Shown piece after piece: positions 1-15,698 of a DNA stretch of 64,000 nt; within the stretch, counting starts at the first letter, position 1; every line of letters begins with the position of its first letter. The DNA lies in NCBI RefSeq assembly GCF_010183535.1, contig NC_071330.1, forward strand, positions 10,645,717-10,709,716. The letters are read 5' to 3'. This stretch comes from Caenorhabditis remanei. Its lineage: Eukaryota > Nematoda > Chromadorea > Rhabditida > Rhabditidae. A program made the position numbers and the translations under genes. Under the pieces are notes generated by a model. The model saw nothing but the letters and a program-made list of their open reading frames with translations, did not search any database and was not told where the DNA came from.

Positions 1-2281
1 TGTGCCCTCTGAGACTGCTCCTACTGCCGCTTCAGAAGAGAAATCAACTCGTAAGGATGACGTTCCTGTTGAAAAACCGTCGTCGAAGTCGGTTATAACT
101 CGTCTCCCTTCACCAAGTGCTCCAGCAGGAACTCAAAAGCCTAGTGGATCAACTAGCTCGAGTAAAAGCGACAACAAACCGATTCGTAAGCGGATAAGTC
201 CACCGCCGTCCGAGAGTAGTCGCGAGAAAGAGAAAGAAAAAGTTTCTCGAGACAAGGATCGCCGTCGTTCACGATCACCAAGAGATCGTCGTGGTCGTAC
301 AACCACCACAAGAAGTGGCAGAGCCTCTTCCAGTGATCGTGATCGTCATACCAGACGTCGTTCTCGCTCAAGAACCAGGTAATTATCTCAAGATTCTTAG
401 GATATTAATTTTTGTGTATAACAACAACTCACGTTATATCTTACTAATTCAAAGTTTAACATTTACAGATCGTCAAGTGGTTCCAGGACTCCGCCATACA
501 AATCAAGAAGTAGTCGTCGTCGTTGCAAGGACTTTGAAGAACGTGGTTATTGTATACGCGGAGATCAATGCCCTTACTACCATGGTCGTGATCCAGTTGT
601 TGTCGATGAGAATGCTCTAAGCGCCATGGTTCCACTTCCTGCTCCTCCTAATTTCTCGTATGTCTTATGTTTACGTAGCAATTAACATATTATTATTTTA
701 TTGCTACTAAAATTTCAATCTTGTTCAGTTTCAGTCTTCCACCACCTGGATACAGTGCTATCAATCCACCTCCACCTGGGGTCGTCGTTACATCTGGAGA
801 GTACAACCCCGAGACTCCTGCTCTGACTAATTACAGTATGCCACCACCACCCATCCCTGGAGCAATCCCTGGCGCATGGACACAGCAACCCCCATCAGTT
901 CCTCAATATGTTCCACAGCCTGTGAGCACTTTCACACAGCCACCGCCAACTGCCTCTTCCGCTATCGCGGCGCAACAACCAGGAGCGTTCCGTGGAGGAA
1001 TTCGTGGAAGAGGTACAATCAGAGGACGTGGTGGTTTTAGCCGTGGAGGATTCACCGGAGTTATTAACAGAGATAACTGTACCCTTCAAGTTGCCAAGAT
1101 TCCGCCAGAGATGAATAACATTGCGAAGTTGAATGAGCATTTCGCTAGTTTTGGAGCTGTTGATAATATACAAGTCAGATATAACGGTGAAATAGATGCA
1201 GCTCTCGTTACCTATTCCTCGAAGTACGATGCCATAAAAGCATACAAGTCTCCTGCTCCTGTTTTGAACAACCGGTTCATTAAAGTTTTCTGGCATAATC
1301 CAGGAAATGAAGGAGCAGAAGGTTCGACAGACAAAACAGCTACTCCAGCATCTCCTCCAAAGCCAGCAGAAAAACCGAAAATTGCGACTGTGCAAGAATC
1401 AAAGTTTGTAAGCGTAGCAGCACAAAATCAACGGAAGCAGCTTCAAGACGCGAAAGAAAGGCTGACAAAAGAAAAAAGCTTGTTATCAACATTGGTGCAG
1501 GCTCAAAATCAACACAATATCGTTCTCGATAAATGGCTTGCAAAACAGAAAAGTTTATTAGTCAAGGCAAGAACTTCAACAGATGAGAATGAAAGAAAGA
1601 ATTCAACTAAACTGGTCAAACATTTACACAAACAGATCAAGGCTTGCAAAGAAGAAATCGACGGAATTTTGTTAAAAATATCTGAGAAGTCAATGTTGGT
1701 TGATGAAGTTGTTGCACAAATTGAAGCATTGAAAAACCCATACAAGACTGAAGACGGTAACAGAAAGAGAAAAGCTGGAAGTGATGGTGAAGACTCGAGA
1801 AGCAAAATGAGCAGCATCGTGGTGGTAAAGGGAGTGAAGGTAATTTATACTACAGAAACAACTGTTTTTACATTATCTAAAATGTTTTCAGGAAGAACTA
1901 GTTGCTGATCTGATGGCTCAAATGGAAATGTTTGGAGAAGTGTTCGATCATAGTGTGAAAGCCGATGAGGATGGACTGATGACGGCTGTCTTCCCTTTCA
2001 AAAGAACTAGTGATGCCCTGAAGGTTTGATAGTAGCGTGACAGTGTATTTTATACATTTTTACAGGCCATGTCAGAGGGAAAACTACTCAATGGACAAGC
2101 ATTGGATATGGAACTGAAGACTGAACGAATCGAGGAAATCCCATCAACAGATACGAATATGTCGGCAGATCAGCTGCTCGCAGCTATTCCGAGCGGTCTC
2201 GAGGTAATATTTTTTCGTTGAAACAGTAATACATTTTTCATTTTTCAGTCCGACGACGAAGACGATCTTCTCAATGACTAA
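1..2281 (+). CDS. rbm-26: RBM-26-like RNA-binding protein (5' partial)
   Basis: Five or six exons are visible (to 378, 469-657, 729-1839, about 1880-2022, 2066-2203, 2249-2281) and the frame is open from the left edge. In order the protein has an Arg/Ser-rich region, a CCCH zinc finger (RRRCKDFEERGYC then a Cys and the His of YYHG), a Pro-rich stretch, an RGG-type segment (GGIRGRGTIRGRGGF), an RRM (TLQVAKIPPEMNN to IKVFWH), a Lys/Glu coiled coil, and a second RRM-like segment ending in an acidic tail (SDDEDDLLND). This architecture matches the RBM26/RBM27 family, nuclear RNA-binding proteins linked to poly(A) RNA metabolism. C. elegans rbm-26 neighbours arf-1.2 and wrm-1, and the same order is seen here, which supports orthology. 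The N-terminus lies outside the window. Splice choice at 728/734 is by frame only. Confidence 0.88.
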
Positions 2282-4999
<2,718 letters not shown>

Positions 5000-7900
5000 A
5001 TCATGAACTGTTTAGACGAATGAACTGCAATATTATTTTCGTTTTCGTCTTTTTTCCTCTCCCAATTCACTCTCTTTCTGTTCCCTTTGTTCTTCGTTAC
5101 TTTCCTCTCTTTCTCTCCCATAGGCTTTTTAATTTGATCACCATCCTTTTCTTCTAATTTTCTCCCACATTTTCTCTCCCCCCATTCATTTGTCGTCGAT
5201 TTCTTTTTCTTTTCCAAACCCACCATTTTTCTTATCCGATTACATTTGGAACCGCACCTGACGGGATAATATGTAACTTATTCATTGTCCTTCCTCTCAC
5301 TATTTCTGTCTCGCTCCACCCTGCGTTTCCTCTCAATACTTCTTGAAACAGTGTTGTGCCACGAGATGAAGTGTGGACATGTGAAGGTAGCGGTAATATT
5401 TTTGCCCGTGCACAAGTTTGTCTTCTCTTGTTGAAATGTTTTTCATATGTGATTTTTTGCTTCTTCGCACACACCCAAACAAATCTCCCTATCTTTCATC
5501 CGTTCCCATCCCAAGCTTCTTTTTTTTTTTCGAAAATTCGGTGTTCTTCCATTTCGTATCGAACACTGTTTTTGCTTCCTTCTCCTTTTTCGTATTTATG
5601 ATACCATATTCATATTTTTGTGGAGTAAATTATTGTGTTATTCGCCATCTACACTCGAACTTCTTTCATATCGAATATCGAAATGAGACGACTAATTATG
5701 TTGTGTCAGAGAATCGAGGCATGTAATATCCGATGGAACGGAAGAAGATTACGTGGTCGTGATGTTGAATTACGCCATCCGATATTCTGCTCGCAGTTGG
5801 AATCCATTCATCCAACAGAAGCAGCACCACAGCACCGTTTATATGATTATAAGGACGGATTAACCTCCCCGTTGAGTGAACGCATTCATCATACGTTCGC
5901 AGTTGTCACATTGTAAACACCTAGATACCAGATTTTTGAATCGATAAGTTCTTGACTGATGTTTCCATAGATCGGGCGACTGATATTGATCTTGTTCTGA
6001 TGTGGAAAAAATTAATAATCGATTGCTCATAGATCGAATAGACGTTTCATTTTTGCGAAAAAGCAAAAACTCTATTGGGTACGGTATCTCAATTTTTCCC
6101 ATCTGACAACTCAACTCTCCACCCAATTTTTCAACAGTTGCATTCACCATTTTTCAAGTTTCCCATCGAAGTTTGCCTGTCATGTCGATAAATTATTTTC
6201 GTGTCTTCACGTCAGACAGTATCTGCTCAACAGATCTTCTTACGGAGGCCCACCTCTCCCCCTTCAATCATCAGGTTTTATATATTCGAAACAAAACTTT
6301 CCTCTCTTTTTCCGATTCATTCAGCAGATTGTCTCCTTTAGTAAGCGTCAAGGTTTAGTCCGTCGTCGTTCGAATTTGAAAGAAAATGTGGTGGAGAGAA
6401 CGCACCCAATTTCCTCTCCATCTGCCTTTTCAAGTATAGTGAGCAGCTATTCGCAACCATCTGCCTCCTTCAGTGAAGGTGCTGGGTCACATTAATAATA
6501 AGGTTGCTTTTCCGATTTGAAATATTCATGTATTCTAGAGTGCAGAATTCAGTAACAACAACTGTTTTTTGATTTCTTTGAATGGTTTCTTCTCTATTTT
6601 AAACTCATCAGATGATGGGCTTCATTACTTTTTCAAATCTTTCGCTTCAGTTTCTCACGTTCTTCCTTATTCTATCTTCTTTTTCTTCTCATTCATCTAT
6701 GGTTATTTCTGGTCATTTCAGTTGATGACAATATTTGAGTTGGGATATCTGAGCGGATTATTGCGCAATTCGCACTGCGCAATGCAATCCGATCTCCTTC
6801 TCACTCATTCCACCTTCTTTCTTTTTTTGCTTGTTTCTCATGCAAACAAGTTCCTAAAAGTCATTCAATTCTCTAGTTACCAGAAATATATTTGATGTTT
6901 TTCATTCCATTTATTCATTGCTATTAGACGGGAAGTGAAGTGGTATTCTTGAGTATAAATGACATACCAATTCAGTTGAAGAGGACGAGAAAGAGATGGG
7001 AAATTTGAATATTTTCGAAATTTAGAATCTCTTTGAGATTTCTTCCAGATTCCTCAATAATCTAAGATTGCTACCTAAATATCGGAAATGTATAAAATTA
7101 TTTATAACTGAATGCAGTGGGAGAATAAGCAATTAACGTAATTAATAATTATATGTTTTTAGCCGAGAGAACCAACAAATTAAATACAGCTAAGAATATT
7201 CTATTTATAATAAGAGGTGAGGATGTTGATGCTCACTCTATCTATCTAATTAAAATTTATTTTAAGATAAATATGTACACTACTCACTTGCTTCACAAAT
7301 AACTAATTCTTCTTCCTTTCTCATTATGCACCCGGAGAGATCGCGGTCTCTGGGTTAATTCGATACAATTCAAATTGTGCGCCCCGAATTCAATTTATTT
7401 TCGAATTCACCCATTCATTCCTGTGCTGTCCCTCTCTGTTTCTTCTTCCTTCTGCTGTTAGGCTATGACTGTGGTGAATGAATGGTGCAGAGAGTCCACA
7501 TTGCGTCACTCTCTGCGTATCACTCCTCGACGTACTATTTTCTGCACCGTTTTTCTTACGGGGCACCCTTCGTTCGCCATCTATTCACCCTGTGTGAGGC
7601 CCGTTTTGTTCTGTTTGCCTGTCTGTCGTACAATTTTTCCTTCCCACCAGCACAAGCATCCCCACTATCCCGTCATCTTCCCGGAGGCTTGGCTCCAATT
7701 ATCGCCTCGCCCAATTAACCATTTTCTATGTGATTCCACTTTTTGTAACTGTGTCATCAGCAAACACTTTTGAATTATTTGATTGGGAAAGTCATCCGTC
7801 GTCCCATTTCGAGTGTCCTTCCTTTCCGTTTCAAAGCTGTTCCCTACTGCTTTTTCTCCATGCAAACATATGGAGACAGATGTTTTTTCTGCTTGAAGGC

Positions 7901-9003
7901 GTTGGTCACAGGTGCGATTGTTTGCACTTCTTTCTGATTCTGTTGCATCTTTTCTGATAAATCCTCCATGAAATAGATGTTCATTTCAAACTGAAACAAT
8001 ACATGAAACATACAATTCAGAAGAAAATGTTGTTGGTTAACCATTTTCTAATATCTGATATACTTCTTTTTAAACTCAATTCATTTGTCAACCAGATTCG
8101 TATATTTAATTTTCTCGGGCTATCTGACACGCGTGATGATTTAATAATGTGGTCAGTTGATTGATTACTACTGGATGCTGTATTCGTGAGTCCATCAGAG
8201 TCAGTGCACACAACAAAAACTGAGAGCAGGTGCACATGATTCGAATGACATTTTCTCTTTACTTTGGTTTGATTTCTTCAAAAAAAAAAGGAAAATCACA
8301 AGTTGCGGACTTCTTTCCACTTTGTTGAAATATTTACACATGAACCAATCTCAAGAAATCATGGCTTACAAAAAGCATTTTAGTTTGATTTATTGTCTAC
8401 TACAAGTTCGGTTCCTTTGTTATTTTCTTCTTTTTTTTACGTAGTTTGGTATAAAACGCAGCTTGTACCTTTTCCCCCATCTTCTTCTTTTTCTTCTTTC
8501 TCTTTTTCTTCTTTTCATTTTCGAATTTTCCAAAAAAGCGGCGTTCGCGCCTTAAACTTTCTAGGCCACGCTTCGTGTACTCCTCTCGGACAACTATCAA
8601 TTTTCTAATTGCCGCCTTATCAGTTCGAATTTCGTCGGTTTAAATGTGTTGATACGAAACATGCACGCTCATGTTTTTATATCATGTGAAGAACGATCAA
8701 GAGATGAACTATTCATGAATAAAATCCAGCTTTTTGAAGTTCAGCATACATAACAGCGAATTGTTCTGTTTTTGTCTCGTTTGCCCTGTTCCTATTGGTA
8801 TTTGAACTTCATTCAAGTGTCCGTTCGGCCTGGCACCCCCCAGTGAATGGCCGCATGAACTGATTTATCGGCCCACTTGGGACAATTTGCATTCATTATC
8901 CCCGTTTGGTTATCCATCTTTTTCTTTTTATTCAGAGAAATTCAAAACTTGGACATATATATTTCGCTTTCAGGTCTATCAAGAAGATCTGAGTCCGTCA
9001 TCG
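5000..9003. other. 4-kb intergenic region upstream of wrm-1
   Basis: It holds the arf-1.2 3' UTR and the presumed promoter or 5' UTR intron of wrm-1. Composition is pyrimidine-rich with many T/C tracts. Scattered frames of 60-100 codons are low-complexity (Phe/Ser/Leu-rich) and have no recognisable domain. A small interrupted palindrome (GAGAGATCGCGGTCTCT) lies near 7335. An acceptor-like TTTCAG at about 8973 opens the segment carrying the wrm-1 ATG, so an upstream non-coding exon or trans-splicing is possible. Confidence 0.45.
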
Positions 9004-12000
9004 ATGGATGAGGAGTGCACAGATGCAGGTGAGAAATTTGTACTTCCATGAAGTGTGAAAAAGTACTCAAAGAAAGCAAATATTGTGAAGAGGGTAGTGG
9101 TGAGAACATCGCCCACTTGACACTATGTTTATTATTAGTTATGTTAGTTGTAATACTACTGGGGCCAAAATAAGTGTTTGAAAGGTTAAAAACTTAAACA
9201 ATTCATAATGCATCCGTTTATTAATTTACCCGGTTTTAAAGATACATATGGATCGCAACCATGCACACCTCAATCATTCAATCCGATGATGCCATCAACT
9301 TCACGTGTTGCAACTCCCGTTACACCGTCTAGAATGTCGAATCGGCAAGTTCCAGGTTTGTGGAATTTATATTATTGTTCTCGAAAACTCTTTTTTCGGA
9401 CGTTTACGGCGCCTTTGTAAACTTAGGTCATCTAGCGTCTTTTTTATCGACTATTTCTTATCACTTTTGCATTCTCTTTTCCATTTCGTGCCTCATGCGT
9501 TCTTCATTCACTTCCTGAAAACCTCCATTCATTTGACAGAAATTGTGTAAATAATAATGTTACATTTCAGTTTCTCCGTTCCGAGCCCAGCCGCAAAACA
9601 TGGAACCATCGATTTCGCGTGTGCACGAACTCCGTGAAGGTGCTGCTGGAAAACGATCGTATACGAATGAATGGATGCAGAACAGTTACATCCCACCAAC
9701 ATCACAGCAGCAGTTCTCACGAGCACCGAGTATGGTTAGTTTCAGTTTTCAGACTATCCCAATCATGTTAACAAAGTTTTTCTTAAGATTGGGTCGACTA
9801 TTTCAAACATGTCAAATATGTCACAATTGTCACAAATGACGAAATTCTCTGCGCTTTCTGTTAACACAGAGTATGGACAATTCAATAATTGGATCAATGA
9901 ATCTCAACCGGTTCTATCCAAGGTATCACATTCATCAATGGAAAACCAGGATCCGATGCAACGACGGAAACGTATGAGCATTCCCGAAATAATTCAAAGT
10001 TTGGCATCAACCGAAGTCAGTGTACAGGCATCTGCAATTCGAGAATTAGAGCCACTTGCGAAAAAGTGGCTATTAGAACAGACATATGGCCAGGCTGATC
10101 TGAAGCTAATAATCCGTGCTCTTTTCCAAGTGTTATATCCTCGAGAGGTGGAGAATGAAAACGTATGTTTTTTATTGCTGTGAAAAATAGTTTCCTCATT
10201 TATTAATCATAATAATTCGTTCTTATAGGTGATACGTAAAACCTTCGAGATTCTGCATCATTCGGTGATGCTAACATCAAGACATGCTCGAAACACGGAC
10301 AAGATATTCTTATCGCTTAACGCAGAATTAATGAATTCGAAGAGTAGCATCTATGAAATTGTGATCAAAAGGGCAGAGCGGCTTGATACTGTCTACGAAT
10401 CCAGTGCAATGGTTTTGTTAACTCACTTGTGTTGTAAGCCGTATCTCATGAGGCATGTGTTCTCCGAAAAAGTTGAATCTCCTGCTCATCAACGCCTTCA
10501 TCAAACTGTCATGGAGTTCGCAGTTAAAAACCTGAACAATTCGGAAACTAAGCCGAAAAATAAGGGATTTTCGGTTTCAATCATCAAGAACTTGTCACGA
10601 ACAAATGGAAGAATTAGATACATGGCGAAGCAGATGGATGTGATAAATATTTTTCTTTCAATTATAAGAAACGAATATAGTGATGAAGATCTACTTTGGC
10701 CCACTATGCAAGCATTGACTACATTCTGTTCTGATAGTGAAAACGGCAGTAGATTTGTAGTTCTTGGTGGTGCACAAGTTCTTTGTGGATTATTATCACA
10801 TGGATCTACACGTCTTCTACACGAGCTTCTGGGGTGTATGCGAAAATTGGCTGATCTTCCAGCAATTCAAAATCAGGATATGGAAGAATCGATTCACAGT
10901 GTCATTCGATTAGTTGGGTGTGATGATGTTACGATTGTTGAGCGTGCAACAGGTGTTCTCCGGAATATTGGATTGCATAACAAAATGAATAAAGCAATCA
11001 TGGTGCAAAACGGTGTGACAAGTCACGCCTTAGCTGTTCTCAGAACTTCGGATCGTTTCAGATACCAACAAAGTGAGCTTTATTTTTCAAAAATCATTTA
11101 ACATTCATATTATTCATTATTTATAGGTGCAAACGTCGATTTTACAAGACAACAAATTCTATCAATTTATGAGAATTGTCTCTCCATCCTCAACAATGTA
11201 ACATTGATGTCTCAAAATGACATAATTGAGTCTGCTGTTCACGCTTGTCAAATGGTTCGTTACATATAAAATGATTGAGTCCATTATATATTTTTTTAGA
11301 TCAGTGAGAATCCAGATTCTGCTCACGTTCTTCTTCATTACTTCAACGTTGGAAATAGAAAATGCAGAAAGCTGGCGGTTACTGTTATGAAGCGAGTCAT
11401 TGAGGCAGTTCCTTCATTTGCAGAACCGTTTGTTGATTTACTCGGAACAACGAATGAACCGCTTGCTATATTGTTACTACAACGAGCATATGAAAGTTTG
11501 CAAGAATGGAAACAGACGGTTAGTCAATTTTTCGTAAATATTTGTTCGGAAATTAGGAGTTTTTAAAAATTCAGATCGCGGAGCTGATGAGAATGGACCA
11601 AGACACACCACAACGGAGAGAAGTTGATGAGAAACGAAAGGATCATGAGGACATTGTTAAGCGTTCTGTTGGATTGTTGACCAATCTTTGCAGACACGGA
11701 AACCCGCGATTTTTCGATAGCTTAAGACATGTTTTGGCGTGAGTTTACTATCTTATGATGTCCACCATTTTTTTAATTTCAGAAATCAAAGAAATACTGC
11801 ACTGAATCCATTCTTATGGATTACAAAAGATATGAGTGACAGTATACTTCCGGAGTGGCTCGAGTTCATATTGTCCATCTGCTGTACTGAATGGTCGCAA
11901 CAAAATTGTTTGTTGTATTGGTTCCTAAAACAAGCCAATATAACACAAGACGATTTACAAACGCTGCGAAACACCAGAGGAAATGAAAGAGTGAATGAAA

Positions 12001-12165
12001 AAGCCAATGAAAAAATTCGTGAGTTTTTCAGTCACACTTACTCTTCAATATTTTCAATTTTCAGGTACATACATAGATAGAATCATTGATCTTGGCTGTA
12101 GACAGCAACAACTTCAGAATCAACAGCAAATGCTCATGGCTCAACAGCAACAACAACAAATGTGA
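9004..12165 (+). CDS. wrm-1: WRM-1, divergent beta-catenin (armadillo-repeat protein)
   Basis: Ten exons (9004-9028, 9242-9355, 9571-9734, 9788-10162, 10229-11072, 11127-11254, 11300-11518, 11575-11738, 11783-12018, 12065-12165) splice in frame to a protein ending in a Gln-rich tail. The middle is alpha-helical armadillo-like repeats, for example SSAMVLLTHLCCKPYLM, LGGAQVLCGLLSHGSTRLL, GVLRNIGLHNKMNKA and YFNVGNRKCRKLAVTVMKR, closely resembling C. elegans WRM-1. WRM-1 acts with the kinase LIT-1 in the Wnt/beta-catenin asymmetry pathway, driving nuclear export of POP-1/TCF. The ATG at 9004 gives an acidic start (MDEECTDA) reminiscent of the C. elegans N-terminus. A longer 5' exon cannot be excluded. 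Confidence 0.92.
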
Positions 12166-12565
12166 CAATCATAGAAACAGCGGGTACAATCTGAACTTCC
12201 GGTTATCAATTCACGAATGATCTAAATCGTCCCAAGCGTGCATGCCTTACTTCCCATTATTCTCGTTCTAGAAGTGTCAATCCAGCTTATACTCATTTTA
12301 CTTTGTTTCAGTTAAATCTCATAATCTCATAATCGAATTCTTTGCTCATTTCTATCAGTATTAGGAACATATCAAACAAATGCTTGCTGTCCAACTTTTT
12401 ATGCTTCTTTACCTTTCTCAGTTTTCCACACTCATCTCAAAAATCTCAAATGCTAAATATTACAAGTTGAAGATGTTTTGTCAATTTGATAACGGGCAGT
12501 ATTTTTTGAATTCGTGTAAATGAAACAGTTTTTAGTTATGATGTCGTCACTTTAAGAGTATTGAA
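12166..12565. other. Convergent 3' region between wrm-1 and a minus-strand gene
   Basis: AT-rich sequence between two converging stop codons. It presumably holds both 3' UTRs. I see nothing else in it. Confidence 0.4.
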
Positions 12566-13149
12566 TCATCGACCAGCCACCACCAATCGAAGAAAAAGTA
12601 TTGTGAAAGTAATGGAAGAAGCAATGTAGAGAATGTATAGTGTTATTCTTCCAGCTTCCGCCTTTTCACCACATTCTTTGATGAAAAGAACGAAGTAGAG
12701 AATAACGAGGATGATCTGAAGGAAGTCGAATTTGGGACTTCAGATTTGTTCAAAGACTTACCCAAAAAAGCAACTGTATAAGATAATGAACAAAAACCGC
12801 AAAAATGTCAGGGAGGCAGATTATAAAAAGAGATAAAACAATGAGAACAGTCTGAAAGTGAACAGGATATTTATCAGAGAAACAGAATTATACTGAATTC
12901 ACCTCAAAAATGAAATAGAACTTGATGGATAATGATATAATGACGAGAATAGTATGTATAACTGCAAGCATGATAAACCAGAACTTTATAGGCATACAGA
13001 TACATGAACTATCAGGATCAGCCGCTATATTTCCACCAGAACGGGCTCTGTTACTAGAAACGGGGGTGAATCTGAAGCTGATAAGCCATGCTTGCTAAGG
13101 TTTTTTGTAGAACTCACTTCCCCGAGGCACGAAAATCTCTTTCTATCAT
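12566..13149 (-). CDS. Small four-helix membrane protein (unknown function)
   Basis: Four exons on the minus strand (13118-13149, 12903-13077, 12762-12851, 12566-12715) splice in frame to 148 residues. All introns are GT-AG and 45-50 nt. After a short polar N-terminus and a Cys cluster (SSCICMPIKF) come four strongly hydrophobic segments: FWFIMLAVIHTILVIISL, VLIVLSLFIICLPDIFAVFV, LFWIILVILYFVLFI and LYILYIASSITFTILFLRLV. The 90-nt third exon and helix layout match the gene at 16833-17596, so the two look like paralogues flanking the egg gene. No enzyme or transporter motif is visible. Function is unknown. Confidence 0.7.
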
Positions 13150-13627
13150 TTTAAAAAGAGAACTTTAAAAATTAAAGTTATACTCACAAATACTATTATG
13201 AATCGTGTTAAGTTTTTCCAGTACCACGTTTCACACCTTAAATACACTTTAAAACAAACAAACACATCAAAGGCACATCGTCGGTTTTATTCAGCAGGTT
13301 TCGCAGCGATTACAGTAAAACCGAATATATTGGCGGCAGAAATCTCATTTTGGAACTCAAAACATGTTCACTCTTCAGATAATGTTTTTAACCGAATCTT
13401 TTTTGTCCTATTCCCATAATTTTTGCCGAAAATGCTTATTATGTTTGATCTTCGCGCGGAAATTCTTCCATTTCTCTGCCAGCTGTTGTTCTCATCAATT
13501 TGAGCCTTAGTTCTAGTTTGGTTTTGCGGATATTGCTCTCTATTTCCAGTATTTCGGCATCCAAGCAACATGCTTGTTGTTTTCGAATTTTATCAATTTC
13601 ATTGTCAATATATACGAATTTCAGGCG

Positions 13628-15469
13628 ATGAGCCAGCAACCAGGAAGTGACCGTCGAGTGAACTTCGCACAAGAGGAGCCCATGTAAAATCAAAACAGCT
13701 TCATTATCATTTCTCAAAAAATTAATTTTCAGGACTCTGGGCGAAAAAATAAGTCATAGAATGGATCAGTTCAAAGAGATGGTCTCAAGCGGTTGTTGTT
13801 CGTGTGCAAGCAGGGTATTCAAACTCTATATTTTCTAAAATTTTTAATTCTTATGTTTCAGTGTCCATCGGTTGCCATCGTTCTCATTCTGGCTCTTGTG
13901 ATTTTGGGTATTCTGGCAGCCATTCCTCTCACTTTAATGCTCACTTCTTCTGCTCAGAGAATGTCGACAGACAGTACAGATCTTTCTCCTTACTCTATTC
14001 GACATCCGAAGTTTTGGCCGAAAACTGACAAAATTCACTTCAACGACCTTGACGGCATTCCAATGTCGTCTTTATTCCCTCCAAATGTTTCTACATGCTC
14101 TGGATTCGGATTCGCCTGTACTGGTGCCGTTCACATGATCATTCCTTCTTCCAAGAGATGTGATGGAATCAAAGATTGCCAAGATGGTTCTGATGAAGAG
14201 AATTGCAAGGAATGCCAATCAGTATTTTCGTGCCGTTCTCACGTCGAAGAAGATTCGAAGAAGAAGCGCAAGACCAAAGTCCTCCCAACATTGATTTGTT
14301 TAACTGCTGAAAAACTCTGCAACGATGTTCAGGACTGTCCAGATGGCTCGGATGAATCAGTTTGCAAGTCTACATGTTCCAAAGATCAATTCAAATGCAC
14401 CGGAAACAACGCTTGTCTCCCAACTTCTGCCAAGTGTGACGGTGTCAACGATTGTACAGATGGGAGTGACGAGAAGAATTGTAATGAATGCCAGAAGGGA
14501 GCTCACGTATGTTTTTGAAACTAATTTTCCAGTATAACATCTAATTTTTCAGAAATGTGGAAAGCAATGCATCAAAGCCAGTCATGTTTGTGATGGCGTT
14601 GCGCAGTGTGCCGACCGTTCGGACGAAAAAGAATGTGACTGCAAGTCTTGCTCAGGATCAGACAAAGCTCTATGTGAAGATGGAACTTGCATCAAGCGCA
14701 CTCAAGTGTGTGACGGAAAGAAAGATTGCACCGACGGTATGGACGAAGAGAACTGCCCAGGATCCTGTAGTATCGAAGCTTTCTCAACTAAAACTAAACA
14801 ACTGACATGTTCCGATGAGAAGCGGTATACCGAATCAGAGGCATGTTCGGGAGTCGTGGAAGCATGTGAACAAAGCTGTCCAAAATGCCATCCAAAGCTC
14901 ACATTCACTTGCCCTGCCGTCGGAGGATCTCAGAAAAGATGCATCAGAAGAAGTAAAGTTTGCGATGGAATTAACGATTGTGACGATGGTGCCGACGAGA
15001 AAAACTGCACACCAATAAAAGAATGTGGTATTGAAAACGCCAGTCAGTTCACCTGTGATCGCAAGTGCCTTGATGCCAGCCGTCGTTGTGATGGTGTCTG
15101 GGATTGCGAAGACAAGTCTGACGAGCAAAATTGCCAACAGTGTTCTTCTGGATCGATCCGATGTGCTGCCGATAAGAAGTGTCTTCCAGCTTATACTCGC
15201 TGCAATGGAGTCGCTGAATGCTCAGATGGTAGTGATGAGCAGAAATGTTCCTGCGAAGGTAATTATTCGTTAATAAACTGACAATAAATACCGTAATTTC
15301 AGAATGCCTCGGTGCTCATTCCAATACATACATGTGCAATGAATCGAACAGATGCTTAAAGCGCGACGAAGTGTGCTCTCCGTACTCAATGTGCCCCAAC
15401 GCAACCTACACGGACAAGGCGTACTGTGCTGCTTTGGTACTGAAGAACTCAGGCAGATTTCCTTACTAG
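13628..15469 (+). CDS. egg-1: EGG-1/EGG-2-like type II membrane protein with LDL-receptor class A repeats
   Basis: Five exons (13628-13683, 13733-13814, 13862-14506, 14553-15258, 15303-15469) give 551 residues. A cytoplasmic N-terminus of about 46 residues (ending in CCSCASR) precedes one membrane helix ([20 protein letters not shown]). The outside then carries about eight LDLa repeats, each with the Cys spacing and the Ca2+-binding CDGxxDCxDGSDExxC signature, and ends in a Cys-rich tail. One inter-repeat segment (roughly 14765-14890) has extra cysteines and no DGSDE core. In C. elegans EGG-1 and EGG-2 sit on the oocyte surface and are needed for sperm entry and eggshell formation. Size, topology, repeat number and linkage to wrm-1 and GPCR genes fit. 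A TTTCAG acceptor ends three bases before the ATG. I cannot tell whether the species has one or two copies. Confidence 0.85.
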
Positions 15470-15698
15470 AAAACATGAGTGTCCTCCCTCAACTAATTGT
15501 AAATTACACTAACGATCTCATCTTCCTGTTAATGTTCCCCTACCTCCCAATACTAATTATCTTGCCATATACTTACTATTGCATTTCAAATATTGCATGC
15601 TGATAAAATTACTAGTTTTCTGTAGAACTGCACAATCAGCCATCAAAGGCATTTATTGTAACAAAGAACATCAATCAATGAAAAAAGGGAGAAACCTA

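Noticed and set aside
8400..8600. Lys/Glu-rich minus-strand frame
   Set aside because: It is the reverse of a TTC/TTT-rich tract and is typical chance coding in pyrimidine-rich DNA.
13439..13717. Minus-strand 92-codon frame with a coiled-coil-like stretch
   Set aside because: It lies antisense to the first exon of the egg gene, has no splice or promoter support, and its hydrophobic first third looks like chance. It remains a faint possibility only.
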